NCBI GenBank assembly: GCA_018699955.1
Contig: JABISG010000074.1
Coordinates: 1 to 64,000, forward strand
Reading direction: 5' to 3'
Source of the DNA: Planctomycetaceae bacterium
Lineage (GTDB): Bacteria > Planctomycetota > Planctomycetia > Planctomycetales > Planctomycetaceae
DNA length: 64,000 nucleotides
Shown here piece by piece: positions 1-9,164 of this stretch (its first letter is position 1; every line of letters begins with the position of its first letter). The position numbers and the translations under genes are program-made. The notes beneath the pieces are model-generated. The model ran no database searches. It saw nothing but the letters and a program-made list of their open reading frames with translations, and had not been told where the DNA came from.

Positions 1-284
1 CAAGCCGCTGCATGGCTCATCATGTACCAGAAGAACCAGCCAGCACCAAACAGCAGCAGGAACGAGCACACCACCAAATGCGACAGAATCATGTTCCTGA
101 TGATCACTGAGACGGCTGACCTTGGGGCTCGTCCGTAATCCCAGAAGCACAGGATCAGGTAAGCGACCACCGAAACGATTAGCAGGGTCGAGAAGCCCAT
201 CTCTTCCCGGAGTGGACCATCGTGAGTCTCATGGAAGAAGTAAGCGGCCCAAAGCGGACTGACGAGAAATAGACGTGAAAGCAT
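1..284 (-). CDS. Small integral membrane protein, 3' end cut off by window edge
   Basis: An open frame runs from an ATG at 284 to the window edge, giving at least 94 residues. The start is strongly supported by an AAAGGAG ribosome site seven bases upstream. The visible protein begins MLSRLFLVSPLWAAYFFHET. It has a hydrophobic stretch at about residues 30-50 (STLLIVSVVAYLILCFW), a basic loop, and a second long hydrophobic stretch at about 70-92 (VVCSFLLLFGAGWFFWYMM), so at least two membrane helices. I do not recognise the family. Its upstream neighbour is tRNA-Ala on the same strand, separated by a terminator, so it is probably transcribed independently. Confidence 0.72.
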   Translation of the reverse strand, partial: MLSRLFLVSPLWAAYFFHETHDGPLREEMGFSTLLIVSVVAYLILCFWDYGRAPRSAVSVIIRNMILSHLVVCSFLLLFGAGWFFWYMMSHAAA

Positions 285-500
285 TTCGAACTCCTTTCAG
301 GGAGGTTGGAAATGCTTGTCTTCCCGGTGTCCTGTTTAGTGTTTGCTTGAGTCGGTATCGCCTGACCATCGGCATCAGTGACGGCGATGCGAGTTAAGTT
401 AACCGAAGAAGAATGACTGAACGCAAATTTCGGTAGTGGCTGTGGGCGGCAATCGAAGGAGCAAGCAGCGAGAATCTGTGCGCCACTCAATCTGATCCCG

Positions 501-540
501 AAGGGGGTACAGAAAGGGGTACAACAGGTGAAGGGGTACA
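501..540 (-). repeat. Triplicated GGGGTACA motif between tRNA terminator and next gene
   Basis: Three copies of GGGGTACA lie at 504-511, 516-523 and 533-540. On the minus strand one frame reads TPSPVVPLSVPPSGSD followed by a stop. Pro/Val-rich tails of this kind are seen at the ends of some tyrosine recombinases next to tRNA genes, so this could be a residue of an excised element, but no recombinase body is present. The remainder of 285-552 shows no gene I can support. Confidence 0.35.
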
Positions 541-552
541 TAAACAGAAACG

Positions 553-587
553 AAAAAACGCCATAACTCACGATGAGCTATGGCGTT
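553..587 (-). terminator. Rho-independent terminator of tRNA-Ala
   Basis: A 9-bp perfect inverted repeat (AACGCCATA at 557-565 with TATGGCGTT at 579-587) is followed on the minus strand by a T run (553-558 as A on plus). It sits six bases past the tRNA 3' end, exactly where a tRNA terminator is expected. Confidence 0.85.
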
Positions 588-593
588 AAATAG

Positions 594-666
594 TGGAGGA
601 TAGGGGACTCGAACCCCTGACCTTCTGGCTGCCAGCCAGACGCTCTCCCAACTGAGCTAATCCCCC
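594..666 (-). tRNA. tRNA-Ala (anticodon GGC)
   Basis: The minus strand starts GGGGGATTAGCTCAGTTGG and folds as a canonical cloverleaf. The acceptor stem pairs GGGGGAT with ATCCTCC (one G-T pair). The D-arm contains AGCTCAGTTGGGAGAGC. The anticodon arm is TCTGG-CTGGCAG-CCAGA with anticodon GGC, reading GCC (Ala). The T-arm contains GGTTCGAACCC. The discriminator is A and CCA is not encoded, so it must be added after transcription. A perfect terminator hairpin follows directly. Confidence 0.96.
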
Positions 667-984
667 GAATTTGATCTCAATTAACGCTTACTCAACTGGA
701 ATGACGCGTGACGGTGATTGAGGTTCGCGCCCGGTGTCTTCCAGCGAATTATGTGGACGAAGTTAACAGGCTCTCGATGGGCTGTCAAGCAGTGACATTT
801 CCCCCGGTTTGCCCCGCTTGGAGATGTTCGGCACGGCTGTGCAAAATCTGGAATTGGGCGGTTGCGACGTGAAGTCACTGTGCAAGTCTGCATATAATCG
901 ACTCGCAATTCGCGGTTTCAGTTTTTTGGTCCGGTGCCTGTACTAACGAGTGTGTGAGTCAACGAACCATTGGGGGCGAGAAGG

Positions 985-2316
985 ATGTCGCTAAGAACCG
1001 TGTGCCGAAGTTTGATGCTGCTGATTATCGCTGCCGCCGCCCTTCAGTTGCAAAGCGGCAAAGTGAGAAGTGCGGATGAGAACCCGCTGCGGGCGACCAT
1101 TAAAGACGAAAACGCGAAGGGGGCCGACCTTTGGATTTACAACGACATTGCCAAGGCGAGAGACGAAGCCCGCAAGCAGAATAAGCCGCTGTTTGTGACC
1201 TTCCGCTGCGTTCCCTGCAAAGACTGCGCTGCATTCGATGCCGAGGTCGCGAAAGGGAACGAGGCGGTCCACCGGTTGGCGCGGGAGAAGTTCGTCTCGG
1301 TACGACAGGTGGAGATGAAAGGCGTGGACCTGTCGCTGTTTCAGTTCGACCACGATTTGAACTGGGCGGCGATGTTCATCAGTGCCGACGGCGTGGTTTA
1401 TGCTCGCTACGGGACGCAAAGCGCTGCGGGAGCCGACGCTTACAATTCGTTGGCCGGCTTGGAAAAGACAATGCACCGCGTACTCGCCTTGCACGCGGGT
1501 TACCCAAAGAACAAGACTGCACTCGGCGGCAAACGTGCTGCACAGAAGACGTACAAGACCGCGCTCGAGATGCCGGGTTTGGAAGACAAAGACCGATTCC
1601 ACGGTTCGACTTCGCGCAAGAACTGCATTCATTGCCACAACATTCACGATGCCGAAAATCACTACGCAAAACAGAGCGGCAAGTTCACGCAGGATTTGTT
1701 GTGGCGGTATCCGCTGCCGGAAAATGTGGGCCTGTTGATCGATGAAGAGGACGGCATTCGCATCAAGTCGGTGAAAGCGGGATCGCCGGCGGCCAAGGCG
1801 GGAATTCGGGCCGGCGAAGAAGTGACGGCGATGAACGGTCAGCCGATCGCATCGATTGCCGACATACAATGGGTGCTGCATCACGTGCCGAACAAATCGG
1901 CAACAGTGAAAGTCACCGGCAGCAAGAGCGGCGAACACACATTACGGTTGGTGACCGGTTGGAAGAAGACCGACATCTCCTGGCGAGGATCGATCTGGTC
2001 GCTGTCGCCACGACTGCGAGTCTGGACGCCGGAACTGACGGCCGGTGAAAAAAAGAAAAAAGGCTTGCCAACAGACCAGTCGGCATTTCTCGTGAAGTGG
2101 ATCAACGTCGGAAGTTTGGCCGGCAAGGAAGCGCGTAAATCGGGTCTGCGGGAGGGCGACGTGATTGTCGCGGTGGCAGGCAAGCCGCTCAAACAAATGA
2201 CGCCGCCGCAATTCAACGTCCACCTCAAGCTGAACTACAAGGTGGGCCAGAAGCTACCGTTGACCGTCCTCCGCGCCGGCAAGCGTCGGGTGATAACGAT
2301 CAAGCTCGTCGAGTAG
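985..2316 (+). CDS. Secreted thioredoxin-like / PDZ protein with CxxCH motif
   Basis: Exported protein of 443 residues. The ATG at 985 gives a clean signal peptide (MSLRTVCRSLMLLIIAAAALQ); an in-frame TTG at 970 is less likely. A thioredoxin-like domain (about 45-160) carries CVPCKDC, with cysteines at about 75, 78 and 81. A CIHCH motif (Cys214, Cys217, His218) matches the c-type haem CxxCH pattern but could also bind metal. Two PDZ domains follow, at about 245-325 and 350-440 (SPAAKAGIRAGEEVTAMNGQ; REGDVIVAVAGKPL). Planctomycete Trx/PDZ proteins of this layout are known, some of them selenoproteins; here the active-site residues are plain cysteine. The likely role is redox handling in the periplasm; the substrate is unknown. 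It stands alone, with hairpins downstream. Confidence 0.85.
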   Translation: MSLRTVCRSLMLLIIAAAALQLQSGKVRSADENPLRATIKDENAKGADLWIYNDIAKARDEARKQNKPLFVTFRCVPCKDCAAFDAEVAKGNEAVHRLAREKFVSVRQVEMKGVDLSLFQFDHDLNWAAMFISADGVVYARYGTQSAAGADAYNSLAGLEKTMHRVLALHAGYPKNKTALGGKRAAQKTYKTALEMPGLEDKDRFHGSTSRKNCIHCHNIHDAENHYAKQSGKFTQDLLWRYPLPENVGLLIDEEDGIRIKSVKAGSPAAKAGIRAGEEVTAMNGQPIASIADIQWVLHHVPNKSATVKVTGSKSGEHTLRLVTGWKKTDISWRGSIWSLSPRLRVWTPELTAGEKKKKGLPTDQSAFLVKWINVGSLAGKEARKSGLREGDVIVAVAGKPLKQMTPPQFNVHLKLNYKVGQKLPLTVLRAGKRRVITIKLVE

Positions 2317-2326
2317 CACCTTCCTC

Positions 2327-2454
2327 ATTCCCGCGGAGGCGGGATTCCATTCGGTACGGGAAAAACCGTGCGGCGCGTATTGGCGTGACGTGGGCATGCC
2401 GGTGGTTGTTTTATATTAGTTGCCGGTTTGCTGGGTTCCCGCCTGCGCGGGAAC
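2327..2454. repeat. Two palindromic REP-like elements between convergent genes
   Basis: ATTCCCGCGGAGGCGGGATTCC lies at 2327-2348 and GTTCCCGCCTGCGCGGGAAC at 2435-2454. Both are near-perfect palindromes built on TTCCCGC/GCGGGAA, and they flank a short unique spacer. They separate the convergent genes ending at 2316 and 2484 and could act as bidirectional terminators. Similar TTCCCGC palindromes are common dispersed repeats in bacterial genomes. Confidence 0.6.
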
Positions 2455-2483
2455 GACGAGGTGTTGGGTTCGCGCTCGCTTGC

Positions 2484-5400
2484 TCATGCATCGGGGCCAA
2501 ACTTCTGCAGCGCCATTTCCTTCACCGCTTTCAAATCGAGCTTGCCGGTTCCCAGTAACGGAATCTGCTCGACTTCGCAGAAACTGTCGCGCGACGGAAT
2601 CCAGAGGTTGGGCAGGTCCGATTCGGAAAGCTTCTGCAGCACATCGTCGATGGAGATCGTGAGCGGTTTGTGCAGCACCACCAACCGTTCCCCCTTCTTT
2701 TCATCGGGTACGGCAGCAACGGCCGCTTTCGGTTCCGGATTCTCGTCGGCATCGTCATCGAGAATGTTCTCAATCAGTTGTTCGATCTTGATGTGCGGCA
2801 CCATCTCGCCGCCGATTTTTGAGAACCGGCTCAGTCGCCCGGTGATTGTGATGAAGCCATCGTCATCGATGTGGGCAATGTCGCCGGTGTTGTACCAGCC
2901 GTCGGTGATGAGTTCAGCGGTTTTCTCCGGCTGATTCAGATAACCCACCATGACGTTGGGTCCGCTGATCAGCAGCAGGCCGTCCTGTCCAACGCCAAGG
3001 TCGGCGCCGGTGTCGGTATCAATCACCTTCGCCGCAGCGCCCGGCATCACGCGGCCGACCGTTCCCACCTTAGTGGTGACCTGATCGGTCTCTCCTGCAC
3101 GGTTGGGTGGCACATTGAACGCCGCAACCGGCGAAAGTTCGGTCGTCCCGTAACCTTCTGTCGGCGCGACGTTGAATTTCTCGAGAAACGCATCGCCAAG
3201 TTCGGGCGGCAATTTCTCCGCGCCGACAATCACCAGGTCGAGCATCTTCATTTGCTCGGGCGTGCAGCGTTTGAGGAACCCACGCAGAAACGTCGGCGTC
3301 GCCATCGCAATGGTCACGCCGTGCTTTTCGCACAACTTGCCAATCGTTCGCGCATCGAGCGGATTGAAGTGAAACACGGCCTTGGGATCGAGCGTCAGCG
3401 TCAACCACAGGCCGCCCGTATATCCGAACGAATGAAAGAACGGCAAAATCCCAATCAACACATCACTGCCAGTGATGTGAAACACCTGATCCACCGCGCG
3501 GATATTCGAACCGACATTGTGGTGCGACAGCATGACACCCTTCGGCTCGCCGGTCGAACCGGAAGTAAAGATCACGGTCAGCAAATCGTCGGGCTTAATA
3601 CTTGTCAGCCCCAGCATGCGTTCCAACAGGAACAGGGGCATCAGAAACGCCTGCAAGCCGGCAATGATCTTGTCGGTGGCGGAGATTTGTTCTTTCAGGT
3701 CTTCCAGAAAGATAAGCTCCGCGTCGAGTTCCACCGGTTTCTTCTCGATGAATTTGCGGCTGGTCAACACATGTTTGATGCCGCATTGTTTGATGCAGAA
3801 ATTGAGGTCGTCGTCTTTCAAGGTGTAATTGAGATTGACGGCCACCTTTTTCATCAGCGTGACGGCAGCGTTCGCGAGAACGGAACCGACAGCGGGCGGC
3901 AACAAAATGCCGACCATGTTTTCGTCGGCACCGATCACTTTCCGCGCAAGCAGTCGCCGAAACATCAGCGTGCCGGCCAGCAGTTTGCTGCCGGTGAGTT
4001 CCGTTCCGCCGGAGTCGGCCACCTTGGGTGTCGAACGGCGCGCCCGACATTTTCGGAGGAATAAACGTGGCGGAACCATCTGCCCTTCTCGACTTTCCTG
4101 CACGGCTTGTACTCCCAATTGTTCAACCGCCCGATGGACCTCGGCGACATTATCCGGCTCGGTCAACGGTTTACCAAATGCGATGGAAACGGGAAAGGGC
4201 CATTGCTGTGGGCGTTTCCAGAACAGTCGTCCGCCGCGGTAACTGAAGATGCTGCCCCACAACCCGCCAAGATGAACGGGGACAACCGGCGCGCCGGTCC
4301 CTTTCACAATGCGAAGCAGTCCGCGCTGAAACGGCTGCAACTCGCCCGTGCGGGTAATTTCCCCTTCCGCAAAGATGCAGACCAGATCGCCCGCTTCGAC
4401 GGAATCGTGCGCTTCCTGCAGCGACTTGACGATCGCCTTCGGGCCGTCGCTCGATTTGATAGGAATCACGCGGTAGGTTTTCGACAGCCAGCGGAGCGGT
4501 TTGCTGTTGGCGATGTCGGCATAGGCCAGCATGCGAATGGGCCGCGACGATGCGAGTAGCAACAACACGCCGTCGATCCACGAAACGTGATTGGCCACCA
4601 ATAACGCTCCGCCCGTCTCGGGCAGATTCTCGCGACCGATGACCCTGACGCGGTAGACCGTCTTGCTCAACAGCCAGATGACCATGCGAATCGTCGCGCC
4701 GGGAATCAGGAAAAAGGCATACAGCGCCACCGGGATGGTGGCGATGCCGGTCAGCAGAAAGATCTCCGGAGCTTGGACCTCCATCTTCCCCTGTAACACG
4801 CCGAACAGTAACGAGAACATCAGGATGCCGGAAAACGTCAGGAAATTGCCGGCCGCCAGAATCGACCCGAGATGTGCCTTCGGACTGCGATGCTGCAGGA
4901 AGGCGGCAAGCGGAACGCTGAACAGCCCGCCGCCCGATCCCAATGTGAACAACATGGCGGCCGTCCAGAAGTAGGGCGCATCAAATCCATAGGTGAGCGA
5001 CAATGCAGCCGCGCTGAATGCGATGACAATTGCGCCCAGCGGGACAATACCTAATTCGACCTTGCCGCCCGACCACAGTCCGGCGAGCACACTGCCGATG
5101 CCGACGCCGGCCGACAAGATGGCGAGCAATGGACCGACGTCCTTCTGATTGAGGTCGAGAAATCTCTCACCAGTGGCCAACGCATCGACGTTCAGTTGAG
5201 CCATCGCTGCCACCGACCAGAAGAAGGCGATGCCCAACGAGACTCGCAGAATCGCACGGCTCTCGCCGAGCAGCCGCAGGTTGGCCAATGTCTCTATTGC
5301 GGGGTTGAAAGGGAAGCGGCGTGATGCGTTCGCGCTCAACACGCGGGGAATGAGCAGGCTTGCCATCCAACCAACCGCCGCAACAGCAACAATGACCGCC

Positions 5401-6011
5401 GACGGAACCCACGGATTAATTTCACCGCCAACCAATTTCGTCACGTCCTGGGGATCGAGATACCAGGCAAACATCAGATTGCCAACAACCGATCCAACGA
5501 CGACCGCGATCACCGTCGTCAGACCCACCAATCCGTTTGCACCGGAGATTTTCTCGCCGCGAACAATTTCTGGAATGAGGCCCAACTTCGATGGGCTGAA
5601 CAGCGCACTCTGCGTTCCCATAAGCGCAATGATGACGAACAGCAGGTAGATATTACCGACATAAAGCGCCGCTGCACCCAGCAGCATAATGACGACTTCG
5701 GCCACTTTGCAGCCGACAATGACTTTCCGCTTGCTGAAGCGATCGGCCAGAAAGCCAGCGTAGGGCGCGAACAGAATGAACGGCACCACCAAACAGACCG
5801 ACCCGGCTGTCAGCACCAACGCTTCATCGCCATCGTCCACGAATCGCTTGGCCAAAGGCACGGCAATCCAGCGAAAGATGTTGTCGTTCATCGCCCCCAG
5901 AAATTGCGTCACCAGAAACGCCATGAACGACCGCGACATGAGGTTGCCGCGAACGTCGCCGGGAGTTTCGGTCGTTGCGCCAGAGGCAGTTGTGGACTCG
6001 GAAGAAGTCAA
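2484..6011 (-). CDS. aas: Tripartite lysophospholipid transporter-acyltransferase-acyl-ACP synthetase fusion (LplT-Aas type)
   Basis: A 1,175-residue fusion. Residues about 28-440 are a 12-helix MFS transporter resembling LplT, the lysophospholipid flippase. Residues about 450-640 are a PlsC-type acyltransferase with NHVSWID (474-480, catalytic His/Asp) and FAEGEITRTG (547-556). Residues about 680-1170 are an AMP-forming acyl-ACP synthetase with the P-loop-like TSGSTGEPKG (816-825) and a YGTTE motif. E. coli encodes LplT and Aas separately (Aas is about 719 residues); here the whole lysophospholipid import and re-acylation route is one polypeptide. The start is TTG at 6011 with a weak ribosome site; an in-frame ATG at 5936 (MSRSFMAFLV) is a good alternative just before the first helix. 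It is a single-gene unit, convergent with the Trx/PDZ gene. Confidence 0.9.
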   Translation of the reverse strand: MTSSESTTASGATTETPGDVRGNLMSRSFMAFLVTQFLGAMNDNIFRWIAVPLAKRFVDDGDEALVLTAGSVCLVVPFILFAPYAGFLADRFSKRKVIVGCKVAEVVIMLLGAAALYVGNIYLLFVIIALMGTQSALFSPSKLGLIPEIVRGEKISGANGLVGLTTVIAVVVGSVVGNLMFAWYLDPQDVTKLVGGEINPWVPSAVIVAVAAVGWMASLLIPRVLSANASRRFPFNPAIETLANLRLLGESRAILRVSLGIAFFWSVAAMAQLNVDALATGERFLDLNQKDVGPLLAILSAGVGIGSVLAGLWSGGKVELGIVPLGAIVIAFSAAALSLTYGFDAPYFWTAAMLFTLGSGGGLFSVPLAAFLQHRSPKAHLGSILAAGNFLTFSGILMFSLLFGVLQGKMEVQAPEIFLLTGIATIPVALYAFFLIPGATIRMVIWLLSKTVYRVRVIGRENLPETGGALLVANHVSWIDGVLLLLASSRPIRMLAYADIANSKPLRWLSKTYRVIPIKSSDGPKAIVKSLQEAHDSVEAGDLVCIFAEGEITRTGELQPFQRGLLRIVKGTGAPVVPVHLGGLWGSIFSYRGGRLFWKRPQQWPFPVSIAFGKPLTEPDNVAEVHRAVEQLGVQAVQESREGQMVPPRLFLRKCRARRSTPKVADSGGTELTGSKLLAGTLMFRRLLARKVIGADENMVGILLPPAVGSVLANAAVTLMKKVAVNLNYTLKDDDLNFCIKQCGIKHVLTSRKFIEKKPVELDAELIFLEDLKEQISATDKIIAGLQAFLMPLFLLERMLGLTSIKPDDLLTVIFTSGSTGEPKGVMLSHHNVGSNIRAVDQVFHITGSDVLIGILPFFHSFGYTGGLWLTLTLDPKAVFHFNPLDARTIGKLCEKHGVTIAMATPTFLRGFLKRCTPEQMKMLDLVIVGAEKLPPELGDAFLEKFNVAPTEGYGTTELSPVAAFNVPPNRAGETDQVTTKVGTVGRVMPGAAAKVIDTDTGADLGVGQDGLLLISGPNVMVGYLNQPEKTAELITDGWYNTGDIAHIDDDGFITITGRLSRFSKIGGEMVPHIKIEQLIENILDDDADENPEPKAAVAAVPDEKKGERLVVLHKPLTISIDDVLQKLSESDLPNLWIPSRDSFCEVEQIPLLGTGKLDLKAVKEMALQKFGPDA

Positions 6012-6283
6012 ATCCAGAAATCCCGGTGTCTCGTGGTTACGGAATACGCGGTGGAAAACGGATGAGTGATCGAATCCTCATGCATGCGAGTCGCGGTGTC
6101 AATATAGGGCAGGCGAAACTCGGCGAAATGCGCAACGTCGGAAAGCACAACAGTTTCCATCTTGCCTGAAATTCATGTTTTCGATACCGTCCTCAGCGCA
6201 AACGGTTGAGACAGGAAGCGTTCCGGCTGCGGAAAGCCTCGAAACTCAGCACGAACCCCCAGATTTCCGCAGGGAGGCGAAGT

Positions 6284-6949
6284 ATGACTTCCAGGCAAAC
6301 GGCTGCCATTTGTGCAACGATTCTGTTGGCGGCGATGGCAAACCTGGCGGGTGGCTTCGCGATGAAAGTCTATTTCGAAAGCCGACAAGCAGCATTCGAC
6401 AAGCAAGTTGTTCGGATCGGGAACAGCGGATTGTTCGCCGAACCGAGACTGAGTTCCAATTTCGACGCTGCCACCGGGGGACCGGCGCTGCAGCAGTTTG
6501 ATGGTGACGCCGGACTGGATCTGGTGCCACTTCCACCGCCAGCAGTTGACGAGGACAACGGCGGAACGTTTATTGGCGATGGCGTCGGACAACCTGCGCA
6601 GATCCGCAGCGGACGCGCATTCACCCCACGCGAGTTGACGAATTCCGAACTGGCCGCCCCCATCAAACCGCAACCGCTCATCGACGAACGCGTGATCGCC
6701 AGCATCATTAAGGCCGAGCTGCCCGAGGCAACCGCCGAAGAACGCGCGGTGTGGCTACAAGAGTTAAAAGGTCTGGGGCCGGGCGAAGTCCGCAACATGT
6801 TAAACCTGCGGCGACAATTCGGCTCCGAAATTCCACGCGCGTTCGAGTCACCGGAAGCGCTGGTCGGGCCTCCCGTTGACGCAGAAGACGCCGGCTCATC
6901 CCCCGTCGCCGCACCGGTTCCAACCGGCGGCGACGAAGCGACCGAATAG
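6284..6949 (+). CDS. Conserved-looking membrane-anchored protein of unknown function
   Basis: 221 residues from the ATG at 6284, chosen because GGGAGG sits six bases upstream; the frame is open to 6206 but without such a site. The N-terminus (MTSRQTAAICATILLAAMANLAGG) is an uncleaved anchor or signal peptide. A low-complexity Pro/Asp-rich middle (about 65-110) follows, then a charged helical segment at about 140-185 (ERAVWLQELKGLGPGEVRNMLNLRRQFG), and a Pro/Ala-rich tail. The helical segment looks like the conserved part. I do not recognise the family. It stands in a divergent position to the Aas-type gene and before an SGNH hydrolase. Confidence 0.7.
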   Translation: MTSRQTAAICATILLAAMANLAGGFAMKVYFESRQAAFDKQVVRIGNSGLFAEPRLSSNFDAATGGPALQQFDGDAGLDLVPLPPPAVDEDNGGTFIGDGVGQPAQIRSGRAFTPRELTNSELAAPIKPQPLIDERVIASIIKAELPEATAEERAVWLQELKGLGPGEVRNMLNLRRQFGSEIPRAFESPEALVGPPVDAEDAGSSPVAAPVPTGGDEATE

Positions 6950-7089
6950 TCGTCTGTCCCGCGTCGCTTGTTTCTTGGCAACTCTGCGATTTCTGCGATG
7001 ACATTCGACGTGATTGCAGTACGATGAGGAAGACGTGAAACCGAACTGCAGGTGAGCGGCTCTCCATTCTTCTTTTCGCATCGTCACCA

Positions 7090-8073
7090 ATGAGTGCCAC
7101 CAACTCCCACACCGATTCCGAACGACCGCCGGTGCGCAAGCGACGACGACTGATTGTGCTGTGCGTTGTCGGACTGCTGCTCTGCGGGCTTGCACTCGGG
7201 TACCGGCACTTTTGGTATTCGCATCCGATGGGAACGGGGCCGGCCGGTCCCCGTGTCGATCGAAACGCCTTCGCGACAACGTGGACCGAACAGCCCGTCT
7301 TGCTGGTTGGTCTGGGCGATAGCGTGACTGCCGGGTTTGGTTCATCGCCGGGCCATTCGTATTTCAAGCGGCTTCTGAAGAATCCCAGCAATGAGTTCGC
7401 CGACATGCAGGGCATCTGCCTGTCAAAGGTCATTCCCAACATCGAGGCGCGCAACCATTCGCTCTCGGGATCGACATCGCTCGAATGTCTGGACGTTCTC
7501 CTTCCCAAGCTGGAAGTGCAAGACGAGAAGACAATCGGTGTGGTCGTGCTCACGACCGGTGGAAACGACATCATCCACAACTACGGTCGCACGCCGCCGC
7601 GCGAGCATGCCATGTATGGGGCAACGGTGAAACAGGCGCGCCCCTGGATCGATAACTTTCGAGATCGTCTGCAGACGATTCTCGACGCGATCGACTCCCG
7701 GTTTCCGGCGGGCTGCCACATCTTCCTGGCAAATATTTACGACCCAACCGACGATGTCGGCGATGCCCACCACGCCGGTCTGCCAAGCTGGACGGATGGC
7801 TTGGCGGTCATCGGCGAGTACAACGGTGTCATCGAAGACGTGATTACGCAGCGTGACAACGTCCATCTGATTGACATGCACGGCGCGTTTTTGGGACATG
7901 GAATCCACTGCGTAAAATTCTGGGCCAAGCACTACGACGCAGGCGATCCACACTACTGGTATTACGACAATCTCGAAGACCCGAACGATCGCGGTTACGA
8001 CGCACTGCGAAGGCTGTTTCTGTTGAAGATGGCCGAAGTGCTGCCGGACGCATTCGGTCGCGTCGAGAAATGA
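7090..8073 (+). CDS. Membrane-anchored SGNH/GDSL hydrolase
   Basis: 327 residues. A basic N-terminus (RKRRR) precedes one hydrophobic segment (LIVLCVVGLLLCGLALGY), so the protein is anchored with the enzyme outside. Block I of the SGNH fold is GDSVTAGFG (catalytic Ser78); block III is GGNDI, with the oxyanion Asn. In the last block the usual DxxHP is replaced by NLEDPNDRGYD, so the catalytic His may come from the preceding PHYWYY segment; this is an inference. The family hydrolyses esters of lipids or carbohydrates; the substrate cannot be read here. No clear ribosome site precedes the ATG. Confidence 0.82.
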   Translation: MSATNSHTDSERPPVRKRRRLIVLCVVGLLLCGLALGYRHFWYSHPMGTGPAGPRVDRNAFATTWTEQPVLLVGLGDSVTAGFGSSPGHSYFKRLLKNPSNEFADMQGICLSKVIPNIEARNHSLSGSTSLECLDVLLPKLEVQDEKTIGVVVLTTGGNDIIHNYGRTPPREHAMYGATVKQARPWIDNFRDRLQTILDAIDSRFPAGCHIFLANIYDPTDDVGDAHHAGLPSWTDGLAVIGEYNGVIEDVITQRDNVHLIDMHGAFLGHGIHCVKFWAKHYDAGDPHYWYYDNLEDPNDRGYDALRRLFLLKMAEVLPDAFGRVEK

Positions 8074-8288
8074 GCCGCATCATTGGCAGAAATTGCCGGT
8101 TGTGATGCGACGGCCCGACAGCTTCACCCAGCCGATTGGGGCAATCGCGCGTTTGCCCGGCTTTCCGCTACAACCGGTCAATTCCAATGGACCCGGTGTC
8201 TCTCTTCGACCGATACAACCGATACATTCCGAACGCAGATGCATTCTACAAGATGGCCCGTTGACCGATCCGCATTGCGGAAGTTCCG

Positions 8289-9164
8289 ATGATGAACACT
8301 GCTCACCTGAGAATCATTCTGCTATTGGGCGCGGCGCTCATCGTCACATCGACGACGTCGAACGCTCAAGAGCCATACGGTTACCGCAACGGCGACCAGC
8401 TCGACCTGATCGGCGGGGTGACCGATCCCCGATACCACGACACCGGATTTTTTCTCGAAACGGAATATGGCCGGTACACCTATCGCAATGCCCACGCTCA
8501 CCTCGATCTGAGTTTCGGCACGCTCGACACCAAGGCCGGCCTGATCGACAAACTGGCCAGCAAGGCTTTTGAGTTTCGGATGAGTGCCGTCCAGCCGATT
8601 CTGCACGGTGAGGTTCCCTTCGCGCTGCACAATGAGTGGACCGGCGAATTGCAGATCGGACTGGTCGCCAGTTACAGCCGAGCCTGGTACGACACCAACA
8701 CCAACGCCAACATCGTCCAGGGAGCCAACACGTTCCGGCTCGACGATCTGGATACGAACCTGTGGGGCTTCGGTCCCGATGCGAGATTCTTGTTTCCGCC
8801 CAACAGTCGTGGGATGCGTGTTTTTCTCGGTACGCGATTCGAGGGACTGGGCGGATGGGCCAATCCCAATCCGTCACTGGTTGCCGCCCCTAATCCGAAC
8901 AATGGTGCTGTTGTGACAGGGCCGTCGGCCGACGTCGGTAAAAGCGACGACGTCTGGGGCATGCGTGGCGAATGGTCGGCCGGCCTGATGTTCTGCAACG
9001 AAACGACCGTCTCGGCCACCTTCGGCCTGTCGAAACTCCGCACCAAGGTGATCGACGACATTGAGAACAACAACGACGCCACCTATTGGTCGATCAACGT
9101 CGGCATTCCCACCGATGTCATCTTCTGCGGCGCACGGCGCGTCGTCTCAAAGATCGGCTTCTGA
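8289..9164 (+). CDS. Exported protein, probable outer-membrane beta-barrel
   Basis: 291 residues with a signal peptide ending near SNAQ (about residue 27). The rest is rich in alternating hydrophobic/polar strands with aromatic ends (ELQIGLVASYSRAWYD, RVFLGTRFEGLGGW, EWSAGLMFCNETTVSATFGLS), which suggests a beta-barrel or beta-rich outer-membrane protein. No named family is recognised. The last 18 bases overlap the 3' end of the convergent flavoprotein gene. A GGAAG ribosome-like motif lies just before the ATG pair at 8289/8292. Confidence 0.75.
   Translation: MMNTAHLRIILLLGAALIVTSTTSNAQEPYGYRNGDQLDLIGGVTDPRYHDTGFFLETEYGRYTYRNAHAHLDLSFGTLDTKAGLIDKLASKAFEFRMSAVQPILHGEVPFALHNEWTGELQIGLVASYSRAWYDTNTNANIVQGANTFRLDDLDTNLWGFGPDARFLFPPNSRGMRVFLGTRFEGLGGWANPNPSLVAAPNPNNGAVVTGPSADVGKSDDVWGMRGEWSAGLMFCNETTVSATFGLSKLRTKVIDDIENNNDATYWSINVGIPTDVIFCGARRVVSKIGF

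Noticed and set aside
2871..4064. 397-residue plus-strand frame
   Set aside because: Antisense of the AMP-ligase part of the Aas fusion, with Arg/Gln/His-rich nonsense composition.
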